This document shows, piece after piece, positions 1-11,901 of a stretch of DNA of 64,000 bases. Where the stretch lies: positions 115,614 to 179,613 of the forward strand of contig NW_006921542.1 of NCBI RefSeq assembly GCF_000340215.1, read 5' to 3'. The notes under the pieces are model-generated. The model was not told the DNA's origin, searched no databases, and saw only the letters and a list, made by a program, of their open reading frames with translations. Source of the DNA: Pseudocercospora fijiensis CIRAD86 (Eukaryota; Ascomycota; Dothideomycetes; Mycosphaerellales; Mycosphaerellaceae). Numbering within the stretch: the first letter of the stretch is position 1; the number at the start of each line of letters is the position of its first letter. The position numbers were made by a program, and so were the translations under genes.

Positions 1-8
1 GGCGCTCA

Positions 9-31
9 GTTGTCATCAAAATCGTGACAAC
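9..31. repeat. Dispersed palindrome, copy 1
   Basis: Inverted repeat with 7-bp perfect arms: GTTGTCA at 9-15 and TGACAAC at 25-31, 9-nt spacer. It belongs to a dispersed family in the left arm whose fullest form is TTGTCACG-N5-CGTGACAA. Confidence 0.7.
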
Positions 32-684
32 CAAACCACGGAGGAGGGAACATCTAGGCTGCTTCATTTTCGACGTGTAGAGTGCCTAGTCGGCATATCA
101 CAACTTCTTACTTTCCACTCGTAACAGCCGAAACTTCGCGACGAAGATGTTTCGAGACCTTGGCGCATAATTGTCCCCGAAGTCGTGATAACCGAGGAGC
201 TTTGCCGCGAAGTTGGGTATCAGGGTGTTAGGGCTTGACGCTTGGTTGTCACCGAGACGTAGAAGACAGAGCGTTGAGTGTCCTAGTTTGGTGCTGTCGC
301 GTGAATGTTCGCATCGGAACTGTTCTGTCGCACGCCGGCAGACGAAAGACACTCTTGATCATTTGTCGTCGCCGCAAGTACCGCCGCACGTTCCGGAGGA
401 CAGTGATACGTCCCGTGGTTCAAAAGGAGAGATAATGCAGAGGTAGCAATCAGTGAGGCCTCCCCGGTTCCCGCATGGATCCGGTGAAACATTCGACCGC
501 CGCCAAAGCCATCGCACAGGCTGCTCACCGCCACTCTGGACCTGAATAGTACCCAACAAGGCGGCATTCAAGAGCATGGATGGGATCTCTGCTTTCAAAT
601 GGGATCTGATGGGGCTGCACTCAAGAACATGAACGAGATCTCGGCTTCCAAGCAGGAGGGATCACATGAGACTGTATAAGGGAG

Positions 685-1160
685 TATATGAATTGTTCCT
701 GCTTTTGTGAGCGAATTCACCTCGCCCGGCATCTCCATCAAGAATTTGGGCGTACCAAACGCGTATAAGGTGCTTGGTGCCGCTCTTGGTTTCGAGTGGG
801 ATCTGCTGAGGCGGCGCTCTGAAGTGTATGAATGTTCCCTGCGTCTGTGAACGGAGTCGTCTCTTCCGATGTGGCGATCGAGCATGAAGGCATGCAAAAG
901 ACGCACAAGCTGCTCAGGGGCGCTCCAAATCCGACGAGCCTGTACGCTGTAGCATATAAGTGATCCCTGCTTCCGTAGGCGGATTCGAATCTCGCATCTT
1001 CGGGCGCCTCGTCGCAGAATCAGGGCATGCCGCTCTGTCGAAGGTGCCTTTTGAAGCTTATAAATGCTCCGTGCGTTCTGCAAGAAAATTCCACTCGCCC
1101 GGCACCTCGTTGGGAGTGAACGTATGTCCAACGCCGTGTGCTCATCTCCATGTTCGGTTG
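685..1160. repeat. Degenerate tandem repeat, about four units
   Basis: Four related blocks begin near 687, 827, 955 and 1059. Each opens with a TATRA-type motif, then a GTTCC/ATCCC/CTCCG-like core, then 'TGCNTNYGTNNGCGNATTC', and each passes through a CTCGCC/CTCGCA-type segment. Spacings are 140, 128 and 104 bp. The units are well diverged, so unit boundaries are approximate. An open minus-strand frame of 238 codons spans the array and is probably a by-product of it. Confidence 0.5.
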
Positions 1161-2592
1161 GTAAACAAGGAAGTTGAAGGCCTTGCAGTTGTACCACAGC
1201 TGGTAAGTCTCGATGACACACGGAAGTTGTTCTCTGGAGCAGCAAAGACAAGAAGGCCCGCATTTGGGCTGAGTTAAAGTGAAGATAGAGCGACGGAGAA
1301 AGGGTCAGCAAACTTTGTTCAGTATCGGTAGTTCTGCACGATGCTGAAGGTACGCGATGAGAGATTCGTCATGCCATTCGATCTCCTTTGCATATCATGC
1401 CGTGCGCGACAACATATTGCGTCCGAGATTTCACCCTCGGACTCGGCTCCTAGTACAGACGCATTTCCTGCTTGTCAAGAGCTCTATAACGTGACACCGT
1501 CAATGGCGTCTCACCAGGTCGTAACCAGCATTGCGTTGTGGAAATCTCGCCCTGGGAGACGTCCTTGTCGCTTGCCCTACAAGTCGCTAGATAGTCGTGG
1601 CACCGCTATGGTGGTTTGCGCAGAGGATATGAGCAGAGGTAGTTGCAGGGAAAGGTTTCTTGCCCCCGGGGTTGCGGTGTAGTGTGTACCGTTTCATCGA
1701 CCTCCGAAGGGCGGGTGGGATATGCTTGCGAGAGAAATGGGATCCAGTTGGATCAAAGGTCTCGTACTCCATCACGTCAGAGTTCGCTGGATCGAGCTGA
1801 GGTATAACCGTAACCTGGAGGTCACTAAAACCCAGTGCTAGACACGCATCGTGAGGAGGCAGACGCCATTTGCCTCTGGCCGCGCCATAGGTAGCACCAC
1901 TTGCGGATCATCGACTTCGAACGATGTGCCCATCTCTCACCAATCCTCCGTCTCATTGGTGGAGCGAACGAACTTGGTCATCTGTGGTCGGGCATCGACT
2001 TTGTTCTTCCGGGGCATCAATCACAGCTTCCAAGAACATCACTGCAGCAACTGCAGCTGCATTCCTGATTCCTGATCGACCGCACGTCTGGACAACTCAC
2101 GCTCATCTTACAGGTGTAGGTGTGGCATTGTCCCTCGACATTATGCACCTCGTGGTCTCCACTCACTCCGCCTTCACCGCATATGCAATGATGGTGATGA
2201 ACTGCATGGTGGTTTCTATGCTCGTGCTGACGATGGTGGCAGTCGCCACTTGTCAGGCGCGGCCGTTGCGCCAGCCCAGGTGTCTTCGTCGGAGATGGCG
2301 CGTCTCCGGCTGCAAGCCTCTTTTCCCCAAGCTCCTTCGCAGCACTTATCGTCTGGGGGTCACTTGCATTTGCAGGCGGACGGTCGGCGTAGACGAAGCG
2401 ACATTGTCCTTGGCTCCCACATGAACAGCCGCATTGGTGCTGAGCGCCTCGAATTCATGAAAGAAGACAGTGATCTGGGCGACGCAGCCGTCCGCGGCCC
2501 TTTGCTTTGCATCGCCTGCCTCTTGTCGGAGCCCAGCAACTCGATCCCTGGTGCGGTCGGCGTGGCGCTGGTCACAGGACACCACACTGTTG

Positions 2593-2811
2593 GCACAGTG
2601 AGCCAGGAGTGCTGAATCGGCTGTTGCCTGCACAGTTGACCAAAGGTGTGCTGAGTTGGCTGTAGCCTGCACAGTTGCCCAAGAGTGCTGCATCGGCTGT
2701 CGCCTGCACAGTTAATGTGGAATTGGACTCTGCCCGCACAGTTGAGCAGAAGTGCTAAAACGGCTGTTGGCTCCACAGTTGAGCAGAAGTGCTAGATCGG
2801 CTGCTGCCTGC
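2593..2811. repeat. 37-bp minisatellite, about six units
   Basis: Units beginning with (G)CACAGTT recur at 2593, 2630, 2669, 2706, 2736 and 2773. The period is 37 bp in most units, with one of 39 and one shortened to 30. Each unit carries a GAGTGCT...TCGGCTG-type core followed by CCTGCACAGTT. Short open frames on both strands across this region are translations of the repeat. Confidence 0.75.
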
Positions 2812-3882
2812 ATGTGCGTGATTTGCCCAACCGATGTTGCAAGGCGACTGAGGAGTTCGCTGAGTGAGCATCGGTGTCCATGTATGTATATCTCGCTTGA
2901 GTTTGCCGGAGGTGTCTGCAGCAGTTAGTACGACGACGTTTTGCAGTCATAAAGATAGCAATCACTAGACGTCAGCTGAGTCAGGTTTTCTGATCGTATG
3001 GCGCTCATCTCGGGGCGATGATTTGGTTGATCGGCTTTCACGAGCGTTACCTATACGACGACTTGGGTGGGTAGTGGAAGTCCTGCTAGCGGTTGCGTCT
3101 CCTTTCGCCTTTCTTTACCGAGGCCTACTTACTCTCGGGCATCTGTTGCTGAGAATTCCTCGTCGAAGTGCTCGGCAAGCATGAACAATTCCAGTCTAAC
3201 ATTGGTGCTGGGCCGCCGTGTGGTTCGGTTATGCTTGATTCATTGCCAGAAACTATGGGGAACTTCGTTCTCTCCGCTAGCACTCCAGCACGACCCGAGT
3301 TGCTTTCCCCCCTACGGAGCTGTTAGCAGCTCGAAAGTCCACTGCTGCTGGACGGATGAGTTTGAAGAAGTTAACGGCGAATGTGGGCAGAATGGGTAAT
3401 CGAGCTCACGGCGGAAGCTAGAAATTGTCGAGATTGACGAGCAGCTCACCGTGGTTTGGCGCCAATGGAAGAGGGTGGCTTGAAGGCCGACATCCTCGTC
3501 AATCCGGAATAGAAGCCGAGAATGAAGGAGGAGAATGCGATACCTACCCAATAACGAATAGAGACTTGGCCAATCATGCACGTAGGAAGAACCAATTCCG
3601 TAGCAAGTAACGTCCGACCAACTCGCGCTGATATGAACCCACCTCCTTTCGTTCTTTGTTCTATCTCGGTCCTCAGATGCAGAGCAAAGCAAGATGCGAG
3701 CTTGCGAAGTCGAAGCGAAGCTCGCTGTCTTGAAATCGAATTGGAACATAAACGAGGGGCTTTCGGAGATGAACGTGCACCGGACAAGTTCGCAACTCTT
3801 CCCTTCAAAACCTCGCATATTGCTTGACCACAGTGATACGCTGCATCCTGCGGGCGTGCTCGTGCGGTCGTGCTTACGCGAT

Positions 3883-3965
3883 CGTGCTTCGTGCTTCGTG
3901 CTTCGTGCTTCGTGCTTCGTGCTTCGTGCTTCGTGCTTCGTGCTTCGTGCTTCGTGCTTCGTGCT
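3883..3965. repeat. 7-bp tandem array (CGTGCTT)11
   Basis: Eleven exact copies of CGTGCTT run from 3883 to 3959, followed by a partial CGTGCT. Both flanks hold degraded copies (3855-3880 and 3966-4010). Because 7 is not a multiple of 3, three frames on each strand stay open across the array, which explains the long chance reading frames here. The unit is not the usual fungal telomere repeat TTAGGG. Confidence 0.9.
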
Positions 3966-4778
3966 GTCGTACTGTCGTAGGATCTTGCGAGTCATGCGGT
4001 CGTGCGATTCTAGAGGCGTGAAATGTCTTCGCTCTAGGAAGCGGTAGATGAGACATTGCCGTGTTGTTGGAGGTATTGCGGGCAAACATTCGCAGCGGTC
4101 ATCGGAGTGCGACGCGAGGTGCTGCGCATTGGCCAGGCTCGGGATTTGGACTTGGCGCTTGATTGTCACAGAATGAAAATGACTGGGCGCGGATGGCTGA
4201 ATTACAAGTTGTGCTTCGCGGTTATCCATTGAGAGGCAACCATGTTCGCCGTGTACAAATGCCGTGTTGTTTGATCGTTCAACCTCTGGCCTCGGGATTC
4301 GAGGCGTGGCTTGGCGCTTGAACCCCCGACGGCTGGAAGCCAGCGCGGAGGAAGCTTGAGGCTTGGTTGTCACAAAAGAATCCTTCAACTTTCCCTTGCA
4401 TAGAAAATTCAGTACACACCTTTTTGACTCCAGAGAAAGCACAGAATGTGGAGTGATTCCGGACTGTTCCCCGCAGAGTTCAGTCAAAGAGGCGCCTGTA
4501 AACAGCCTACCTTGGCTGCCATTCACCCACCACTTCGTGAAATGGCACTGCGTAAAGCGAGTCGCTGGTATCGCGGCCGATTCATTCTAAGATTTTACAA
4601 GCCTTGCAGAAACATTGCTCTTGGCGAAGTTTTGGGCCTAGCAATCCAAGGAGAAACACGAATTTTGCTCATTTTCTACGAGTGGATGTGTGAGACTGGC
4701 TGGCTGCTAGAAACACAGAGAATCGCGAATCATGATCAGGTCAGCGCTCGAAGGCGTCCGAAAGTGCATTCGGCTGAT

Positions 4779-5459
4779 TCAGTTCATTACTCGAGAACAA
4801 GGCTTGCCGCTCCGTGCATAGGAGCTCAACTCCGGTTGACTGCATGGCTCCGCTGCGCGGTACTGCTCCAACCTCTCTGTATCCTCTTGTTCAGAGGTCT
4901 TGTCTTCCGATCTGCGCCTTTTCCTGCCGCCTTCGCTCTGCTACCCGTCTTCTTCTTCCTTTTGTGCCTTTTGCTGCCCGACGGAAGTCCTTGTCCATCC
5001 AAAACATGTTCACCCAACACACTCCGCATCCTATACGTTCTTGGGAGCTCTAGAACCATAGACGATCTGCGCAAACATATGCTCTTCGCATTCATGTGAG
5101 ATCTTGCCCTTCTATGCTTTTGCTACCGCCTCCGCCGTGCTACGCTCCTACCTGTCCGCTTCCGCGCCCTTTGCCTCTACCAACTTTTCTTTTCTCTTGC
5201 CCTTGGTCGCGGTCGCAGTAGAGCTCCCAATTCCCGCAGCTTCGACGCTGTCGCTCGGAATGGCGCTTTGCTTCAGTTTGGGATCCTCACTGCGCCCTGG
5301 GTGCTTTCGGAGGCATCTGCATCTCGCCGTCTTCGCTGCAAGGGTGTACTGGGAGGGCGCGGGTTCTGTCCACAGCCTGAAGGTGGCCGCTTCATCTTTT
5401 CTACGCTTCGTGATGCTATGGTTGATATCGGTCTCGGTCTTGGTCGTGGATGGAGGCAT
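4779..5459 (-). pseudogene. Decayed basic low-complexity protein gene
   Basis: One minus-strand frame of 227 codons runs from an ATG at 5459 (context CAGCAATGCC) to a TGA at 4779-4781. It has coding character: a start segment MPPSTTKTETDINHS, then Lys/Glu/Ala-rich stretches and a final EDKTSEQEDTERLEQYRA segment. Five internal stops break it, four TAG and one TGA. Two of them fall inside a plausible 63-nt in-frame intron (GTATAG...GGGCAG, about 4954-5016). The remaining stops are TAG, which light CAG-to-TAG mutation would give. I recognise no domain. It could be a mis-split real gene with several introns, a pseudogene, or a chance low-complexity frame. Confidence 0.35.
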
Positions 5460-5797
5460 TGCTGCGGGCGATGTGATACGGTGAGCTCAAGCCATGTCAC
5501 TGCGAGGCGGGAGAAACCGATTTCAGCCCCCAAGAAAAGCAAATCCGCCGATCGCAGCCGCGAAGAACTGGATTCCCACATGTGCAGTCGAAGTAAAGAT
5601 GACCTTAGCGCATGGAGAATGTAGACGTATCTGCGAAGGTCGTGAAGTCGTGAAGAGTAGATATCAGCGCAAGGCTGCATTTCTAGCTGCCGTACTGCTG
5701 ATCTGCAATTGTACCCGACGTTGCTTCGTGAGTTTCGTGAGGGTGTTCTCGGTCAGTGCTTTCCGGTATTCGTTGCAGCTTCCGTTAGGTCTTGAAT

Positions 5798-5815
5798 GTT
5801 ACGAGTTCCGTGACA
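5798..5815. repeat. Dispersed palindrome, copy 2
   Basis: TGTTACG at 5798-5804 faces CGTGACA at 5809-5815 across a 4-nt spacer, with one mismatch. It lies about 130 bp upstream of the start codon of the 957-aa gene, within its likely promoter or leader. Confidence 0.6.
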
Positions 5816-5869
5816 ACCGGCAATCTCGGTAACTCAGGTTGCGTCAGTCACTCTCGCAACGCGACCCTT

Positions 5870-5944
5870 CGCGCGCACACACCAACCGCCGACGTCTCCC
5901 CACCGCGCTTCGACTCTCCTCCTCTCCCGCCGCTTCACAATCGG
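5870..5944 (+). promoter_or_regulatory. Pyrimidine-rich leader of the 957-aa gene
   Basis: The 75 bases before the ATG at 5945 are rich in C and T (CTCTCCTCCTCTCCCGCC at about 5913-5930). CT-rich tracts just before the start are common in filamentous-fungal genes. This is the main reason for choosing 5945 over the earlier in-frame ATG at 5792. Confidence 0.45.
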
Positions 5945-8875
5945 ATGGCACGACTCAAAACCACCCCCAGCAATGTTCGCTTCATGGATGCGGCACAAAA
6001 ACTTGCAAGCTGTCACGATGCTGCCGGCCAGATTGTAGCCAGCCTCGACGGGCCTTCTGTCCTGGACGAATACAGCGCGGCCTGGCACTCCTATGCCGAC
6101 GATGTTGATGCGCCCGTCACTTCACAGCTCGATTCAGTTATCGATTCTCAGCACCTCGACACACTGGATCACCTCGTGTACACGATCATCCCCGAATATG
6201 CTGCAAAGTTCATGAAGAGTTGTACTCGCAAGGGAAGGTAGAATCTTCGTGCCTGTACAGCCTTCGCACTTTTTGGACGAGATGGGATGCAGAGCGCCAA
6301 GTTCATTGAGGCCTTGAATACAATATCGCAACACCAAGTCACGCTTTCCGAAGCGTTGAGCGCGCTACGGGAAGGGCAAAACGAGCGTCTTGTCCTTAAG
6401 AAAGGGTTCAGAGTGTCGCGAACGAAATCTTGGATCCCATGGGATGCGGAGGAGTATGCGCTTCCGAAAATATGCAAGGATCAGGACTGCTCCCATTGCG
6501 CAACCCTGCGAAGAAGGGCTGGGAACAAGAAGAAAAGAGCCGCGAACAAGACGGCTGTTTCTGCCAGGCCGCTCACTGGCGACAGTGGTGATGAGATACA
6601 GGTTGCTCCAAGAAAGCGTGCTAAACCTTCAATGGAGGGAGAGAAGGATGCGGCAGCATCTCCCGCGGATCAGAACAACGAGCAAGCATCTTCTGCGGGT
6701 GGGAACAACGAGCAAGCATCTCCGCATGTGAATGACGAGGATGCACATACAGATGAGAGTGATGCTGGGCCATCGAAAGATTCAGCAGATGGAGGAAGCC
6801 ATGGAGAGTGTGCTGAATCTACACTGGAGGGAGAAGAGGATGGGGCAGCATCTTCTATCGATGGGAACGATGAAGGAGCATCTCCTGCGGATGAGGACGG
6901 GATCGGACTGCCTCCCTCAGGCGAGAACGGCGAGGATGCATCTCATGCGGTCCATGCCGATGATGGGACACCTCCTGCAGATGAGAATGACACTGGGGCA
7001 TCAAAGGATTCGTCAGATGGTGGACAAGAGAACCGACGAAGAGAAGGTTGTAGTCATGGTTGTCGGCGCGTGATGGGTTTGGACTGCACGATTCAGCACG
7101 ACTCCATGCAGGAAACTGCCGGCAACGCCATCTCGTCAGGCCAGTTCGAGAACATATTTCAAGCCGATTTTCTGCATAACGGCGGGATGCAATCTCCATT
7201 ACGGCCAGCGTCTCGCGCCGCCGACTGCTCTCCCGCCATCGAACAGCCCCGAGGTCCGATGTTTGCGCAACCTATGGACCACTGTGGATACGACAGCAGC
7301 GATGACGACGACGATGAGCACCGCATTGACTCCAGACATCCGGACCACGATGCATACGAAACTTTCAATGGTGATCGCGGTAGCTTCCTCTTTTACCGTG
7401 CAGGAGCAGGTGCCGCCAAGCCAGGCAACACCTTCAGCAGTCATCCCTCCCCACGCTCTGACTTCACAGCATCGTCATCTCCGCTGCCACTGCCACTTCC
7501 TGACTTCGATTCACATCTACAGACTTGCGGCATGTACAATCACAATCAACAACTGGCATTAGTGAAACCTTCTCGACCGGCAACCAGACGCTCGGTCTCC
7601 CAATCGTCGGCAAAGGAGACTGCCAACCCCCGCAAACGCGCCCGCACTGGCTCCCTCGCCGATGACACGATGAGCGATGGCACGAGTTCCGAAAGCATCG
7701 CTGCGACGATTCAAGCCGCATTCAACCTCTTCTCAACTGCTGCCGCCGCCGACGCGTGCCTGCCGCCAGCCCATGCTTCGACTGTCGCCCAGCCAAGCCC
7801 ACCGGCTGCAGCTGTGCTTCGCGGCACCAGAGATGGCGACGCACATGTCTTCATTGTGTCGAGTGGGATTGCGTCGGGGACATCTGGCTGGTTCTTGACC
7901 ACATGTCGTACAGGGAGCGACGGGTCGCATTATCTATCCGTGTGCTCACACGAGCTTGCGATGGAAAGAGAAGATGCCGAGAGCTATACGCAACGTGCCC
8001 TTGAACAAGTCCTGCAATCCATCAATCTCGACATCGAGAGCACGACCAACGAAGTGCACGTTATGACGAATGAAGTACGCGTCGACGTATACTCGCACGA
8101 CACCTGGCCGTACGTACTTGCGACGGCAGCCCTCTTGCAACTCACCAAGACCATCAACCCAGATGAAGGATCGTCGCGTGTCCTGGCAGCATCCGTGTGT
8201 GCTGATGCAATGGGGAGTGCCGCGCGACTCGCCAACTCCTTGCATGAAACAAGCCCTTCCGAGCCTTGCCAAGAAGCACGCAGTAGGAATGTGGAACGGC
8301 TGCTGAAGACATTACCGCCTGTCAATCCCAACGTCGCACTCGACAGTCCGATATCCGAACCATCAGCCACGTCTCCGATTCTGACCCAGATTGAATTCAG
8401 CCTACAGTCGCACATGCTTCGCTGGAATACCGAGATTGCCGCCCATGTGGATGCCTACACCAAACATGCGGAGCACCTTTCTACATACATCGCTACCACT
8501 ACGGAGATTCGTCATACCGCCGTCCAGTGGTTCCACGCCGTCCGAGACAGGGATGTCGCAAAAGATAGGGAGCAGAAGGACGACGCAGAGAAGAAGCTCC
8601 GCGACGCACAAGACATCCTGAAAACGATGAATCATGACAACAGCCACCGAGAACTCATCATGGGGCTCGTGAGCGACACCACTGCACAGGTGGACTTGGT
8701 AAGCGGTGCGCCACCTCGATCCAACCATCAAAAAGCCCTGGCCTACCTCCGAGACGATCTCGCTTGCTACAATGCCGGGCTACAGGACGAGTTGGGCAGA
8801 GTGCAGGCGCTGCGAGACAAAGCTGAGAGAAAGCAGGCTGAGATAGAGCTTTGGGTGAAGAGTGGCACCTCGTGA
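5945..8875 (+). CDS. Hypothetical protein, about 957 aa, nuclear-type low complexity
   Basis: This is the only substantial gene of the window. The proposed model starts at 5945, splices out 6238-6294 (57 nt) and ends at the TGA at 8873-8875, giving 957 aa. The frame is identical before and after the intron; the only obstacle is one TAG at 6239-6241. Visible parts: an N-terminal helical region (residues 1-150); a Cys cluster CKDQDCSHC near 160; a basic segment RKRAKPS near 204; acidic imperfect Asp/Glu/Ala/Ser repeats (about 210-346); a DDDDDE run near 435; a second basic segment RKRARTG near 546; and a charged, probably coiled-coil C terminus (about 800-957). The basic segments suggest a nuclear protein. 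No known family is recognised. It has no neighbours within 4 kb that look like genes. A nonsense mutation at 6239 is the alternative to the intron. Confidence 0.6.
6238..6294 (+). other. Proposed 57-nt intron
   Basis: It begins GTAGAA directly after AAGGGAAG and ends GCAGAG. Length 57 is a multiple of three, typical of fungal introns, and removal joins Lys-Gly-Ser-Ala-Lys in one frame. Without splicing, a TAG at 6239-6241 stops translation. The GCAG two bases earlier is a better 3' site, but using it would shift the frame. No strong branch-point motif is visible. Confidence 0.45.
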
Positions 8876-8996
8876 GGCATGACAATTTGCGTGGCAATTG
8901 GGGTGGAGGACAACGCCAGGCTCGCGAGATGAAGGCCATGGGACATCTTTCGGTGCTGAGTGGCACCTCATGGCGTGACAATGGCAATTTGCCTTG
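8861..8996 (+). repeat. 98-bp direct repeat at the gene's 3' end
   Basis: AGTGGCACCTC occurs at 8861-8871, overlapping the stop codon region, and again at 8959-8969. Each is followed by GTGA/GCATGACAA and GGCAATT-type sequence. The second copy lies in the 3' flank, so the end of the coding sequence has been duplicated downstream. Confidence 0.6.
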
Positions 8997-10223
8997 AAGC
9001 ATGAGATCACACACGTTCGCGCATGTTATGGTATATGTCTCTACTGCACAGTTGTTGGAATTACTCGGTATTGTATGATCTTGGGCGCGCTGCATCATGT
9101 GTCTCTCTCAGCTCGCCACGTCGACTGGAATCTTAGTATGTGGATTGTCAGAAACCCGTACGTTCCCTCTTTCCTCGTTGTCTTTGGATGTTGTTTGGGG
9201 TGGGTGGAGGGTGCTGCGCAGGATGAGGTTTCCGGTTTCGAGACCTCCAGCATATGGGAGAGAGGTCAGGCGGAAAAGGGCAGCTGCTGACATGTTCAAA
9301 AACTTAAGAGCTGTAGCTTTTGGTGTCGTGGTGCCTGGGGTCTGTCGTGGTACCTTTCTTTTTTCTTTGAGAGATTGGCGATGGGGAGTGGGGTAGTGGT
9401 TGTGAGTAGGGAATCGGAATTGATGAAAGGATTGCTGTTTCATGAAGGAGGTGGGATGGTTGGTATGCGTGACGCACTCTATGGCTTCTGGTGTTTTGTC
9501 GCCTGCTACTCAATGGCAGTCCTCCAAGTCTTACCATTCTACGTAGGCGTGCTTCACAGCCCCATGATCTGCGTCAGCTATTGGCATGGTGACTGGAATC
9601 AGGAAATTGATGAAATGATCATCATTTCACAAGGGAAGCAAAAACTTGGCTGTGCAGGACGTCCTCTCTTGGGGCCCAGAGTTTTGTTTGTGGATGGTCT
9701 ACTTGGAAGATGTAGGTTTGTGCATTCTAATACATGTCGTGGGGAGTCGCTATCGTGAGTTGTTTCTCGTCTCGCGTGCCTGCTTTTTTATGTGTCGACG
9801 TTCATGAAGACCTTGGGCTTGCATGACGGTTTGTTATCAGCCGGGTGAACGCAAGATCACGCTTCGATGCATGTCGGATGTCCATTGAGAGAAAAATGGT
9901 ACTACTCGTGGAGCCAAGTGAGTGGAATTTCATGAACATTGATGATGAAACGGGCAGGAACAAGACATCTCTGACTATGCCAATACGGCCAATCTCCTTC
10001 CCTGGGTCTTGCCAATCATCATAAGTTCTTTGTAGTAGTGATTCCCTCGGGATCAGAACCCCATGCTTGGGCGTAGACGGCCCGAGACCATGTCCATCAC
10101 TGCTTCGGGAGCAAGCTGAACGCTTTCATGCTGAATCATCTGCGCCCTTCTCGTTCTATGTTTACCGTTCTCTTGGCGTGCCATTCCTCCTCGCAACCAC
10201 ATCCCTTGGATTTGAACTGCTTT

Positions 10224-10334
10224 AGTCGGCCAGGTGGGGGAGAAGCAACCTGAATGCTCCTATGCGGAATTTTCTGCTTCAGTCGGCCAGGTGGGAGAGA
10301 AGCACCCTGAATGCTCCAATGCGGAATTTTCTGC
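10224..10334. repeat. 57-bp tandem duplication
   Basis: AGTCGGCCAGGTGGG starts at 10224 and again at 10281. The two 57-bp units differ at only a few positions and both end GCGGAATTTTCTGC. Confidence 0.9.
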
Positions 10335-10854
10335 GCGCTTCTCGTTGTCTGGTTCGTATCCGATTCACGTCACATTCCTCTCTACAATCACATCACTCGG
10401 GTTTGGACTGCTGCCGTCGGCTCGACAATTACCTCGAGAAGCTGGAATGGATGGCATACGTAGACTGTTCTGGGATTTTTGGGATGCCTGGCGCGCTCGT
10501 AGAAGATGGCGCTTTCTTTTGAGGTAGCCGTGAATGCCCTCGTCTCTTGCACAAAAGAGTCTGAATGTCATCTTCTGCTATGCTGCCTCTTCTCAATAGC
10601 TCATTGATGCACGAATGTAAGGTGCACCGGGCTTCTTGTGTCTGCAATGTCGCGAGGCGTCACGCTGTTTGATGTCGTCGCGCCACTGACTGTGTGCGCT
10701 TCGTTGGCTGTAGTCTACGCGCTGAGTGGATCGTGATGTCGTAATGTTGTGAATCCCACATAGCGTAGTGGAAGAGGGAGAGGGAAGACAGTTTTGTAGA
10801 GAAGTGAGAGAAGTGTCCCCGCTTTGAACTGCAACGGGTGTTAGCTGAGTGCTC

Positions 10855-10879
10855 GGTTGTTACGATTTCAGTGACAACC
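10855..10879. repeat. Dispersed palindrome, copy 3
   Basis: GGTTGTTAC at 10855-10863 faces GTGACAACC at 10871-10879 across 7 nt; 8 of 9 positions pair. Another half-copy, CGTGACAA, lies about 25 bp downstream. Confidence 0.75.
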
Positions 10880-11049
10880 GACGGTTTGCGGTGAAGGTAG
10901 GTCGTGACAATCGAGCTTCGGTGGCATCCAAACTTAGTACACCTTCTCGCATATGAAAGGCACAGTGAATGATGAATAGAGTTGTCAGACTGCTTGCATA
11001 CAGCAGAATGTCAATGAGAGGGCTATTCTTATCGGGAAGGCTGGTCATA

Positions 11050-11072
11050 GTTGTTACGATATTGGTAACAAC
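11050..11072. repeat. Dispersed palindrome, copy 4
   Basis: GTTGTTAC at 11050-11057 faces GTAACAAC at 11065-11072, perfect 8-bp arms. A half-copy GGTTGTCAC follows at 11081-11089. Confidence 0.75.
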
Positions 11073-11901
11073 TGCCGTTTGGTTGTCACTCAGATCGCGG
11101 AACCTGAAGCTCTGAGCTTTGCTATGCTTGATTGAAGCACGCCAAAACAGGTTGAGTCAAAAGACAATACTATCAGTATTAGACAGTAGGGTACCATCCC
11201 ATTTCGCGGCTGGTTGTTCGAGTTTTTGGCGTTCGATTATCAGCAGTATCGTGACACCCAAGTTCTAAGCCGTGCCGCAATTTTGTAAGCTTGAGACCGT
11301 GTTATATGTGAAGGAGAGCTTTGCCATTTTCTCTGGGCTAGACATCCGTGCGAATTGTATTTCTAGAACTGACTGCACTCTCCACTCAGATGAGACCTCA
11401 CAACTGTCAATACCCGGCACTTCCAGTGGAGCTGTACATCGAAAGCGCCACCACACGTCCTCTCAGTGCTGATCCAGACTCGAGGCGCGGAACCTCACTT
11501 CTCTTTTCTAGACATCACCACTGTTCTATAGAATCTAGGCCAGGAGTTCAAAAACTCTCGACTCTGCTTAGCAGGAATCATTCATGGGTCCGGCGTGGCT
11601 GATACTTCCTCGCTGTAGTTGGGGCAGATTATCCAATCCAGCTTGTCTAGGCGTCCCATCCCAAGTGCTGAACTTCTGCCTAGATGCATTCACATTACGG
11701 TAGAGGTCATGAAATGGGGCCTCTTAGCCGAGCTTTCATTTGACGATATGGCTGCTGCCTCTGTTATGCACGTTGTCATCCTTCCCTATATCCGTAACAG
11801 CCTCCCACCGCAAGAGCGATTCTAGCCATTGCTGAAAGAAGAGGCTTCTTGCTTGACATTCTTATATTTTTTGCCGTGCTGGAATCCTCGAGGAGCGACA
11901 A

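Larger units (their letters stand above)
1..4778. other. Gene-poor left arm, repeat-rich
   Basis: No convincing gene is seen on either strand. Open frames here (for example minus 595-1311 and minus 3312-4526) overlap low-order repeats and show no recognisable domain. CA and TG are frequent, so the stretch has not been heavily RIP-mutated. It holds a degenerate 100-140 bp repeat (about 685-1160), a 37-bp minisatellite (2593-2811), a 7-bp array (3883-3965) and several half-copies of the TTGTCAC palindrome motif. Confidence 0.5.

Noticed and set aside
595..1311. 238-codon open frame on the minus strand
   Set aside because: It covers a degenerate tandem repeat; the translation shows no domain and mirrors the repeat.
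3312..4526. 404-codon open frame on the minus strand
   Set aside because: It runs through the 7-bp array, which keeps frames open by chance, has no domain and no sensible composition change at either end, and overlaps other open frames on the plus strand.
4446..5099. 217-codon open frame on the plus strand
   Set aside because: It lies opposite the more coding-like minus-strand frame at 4,779-5,459; its Leu/Phe-rich stretch is the antisense of Lys/Glu codons.
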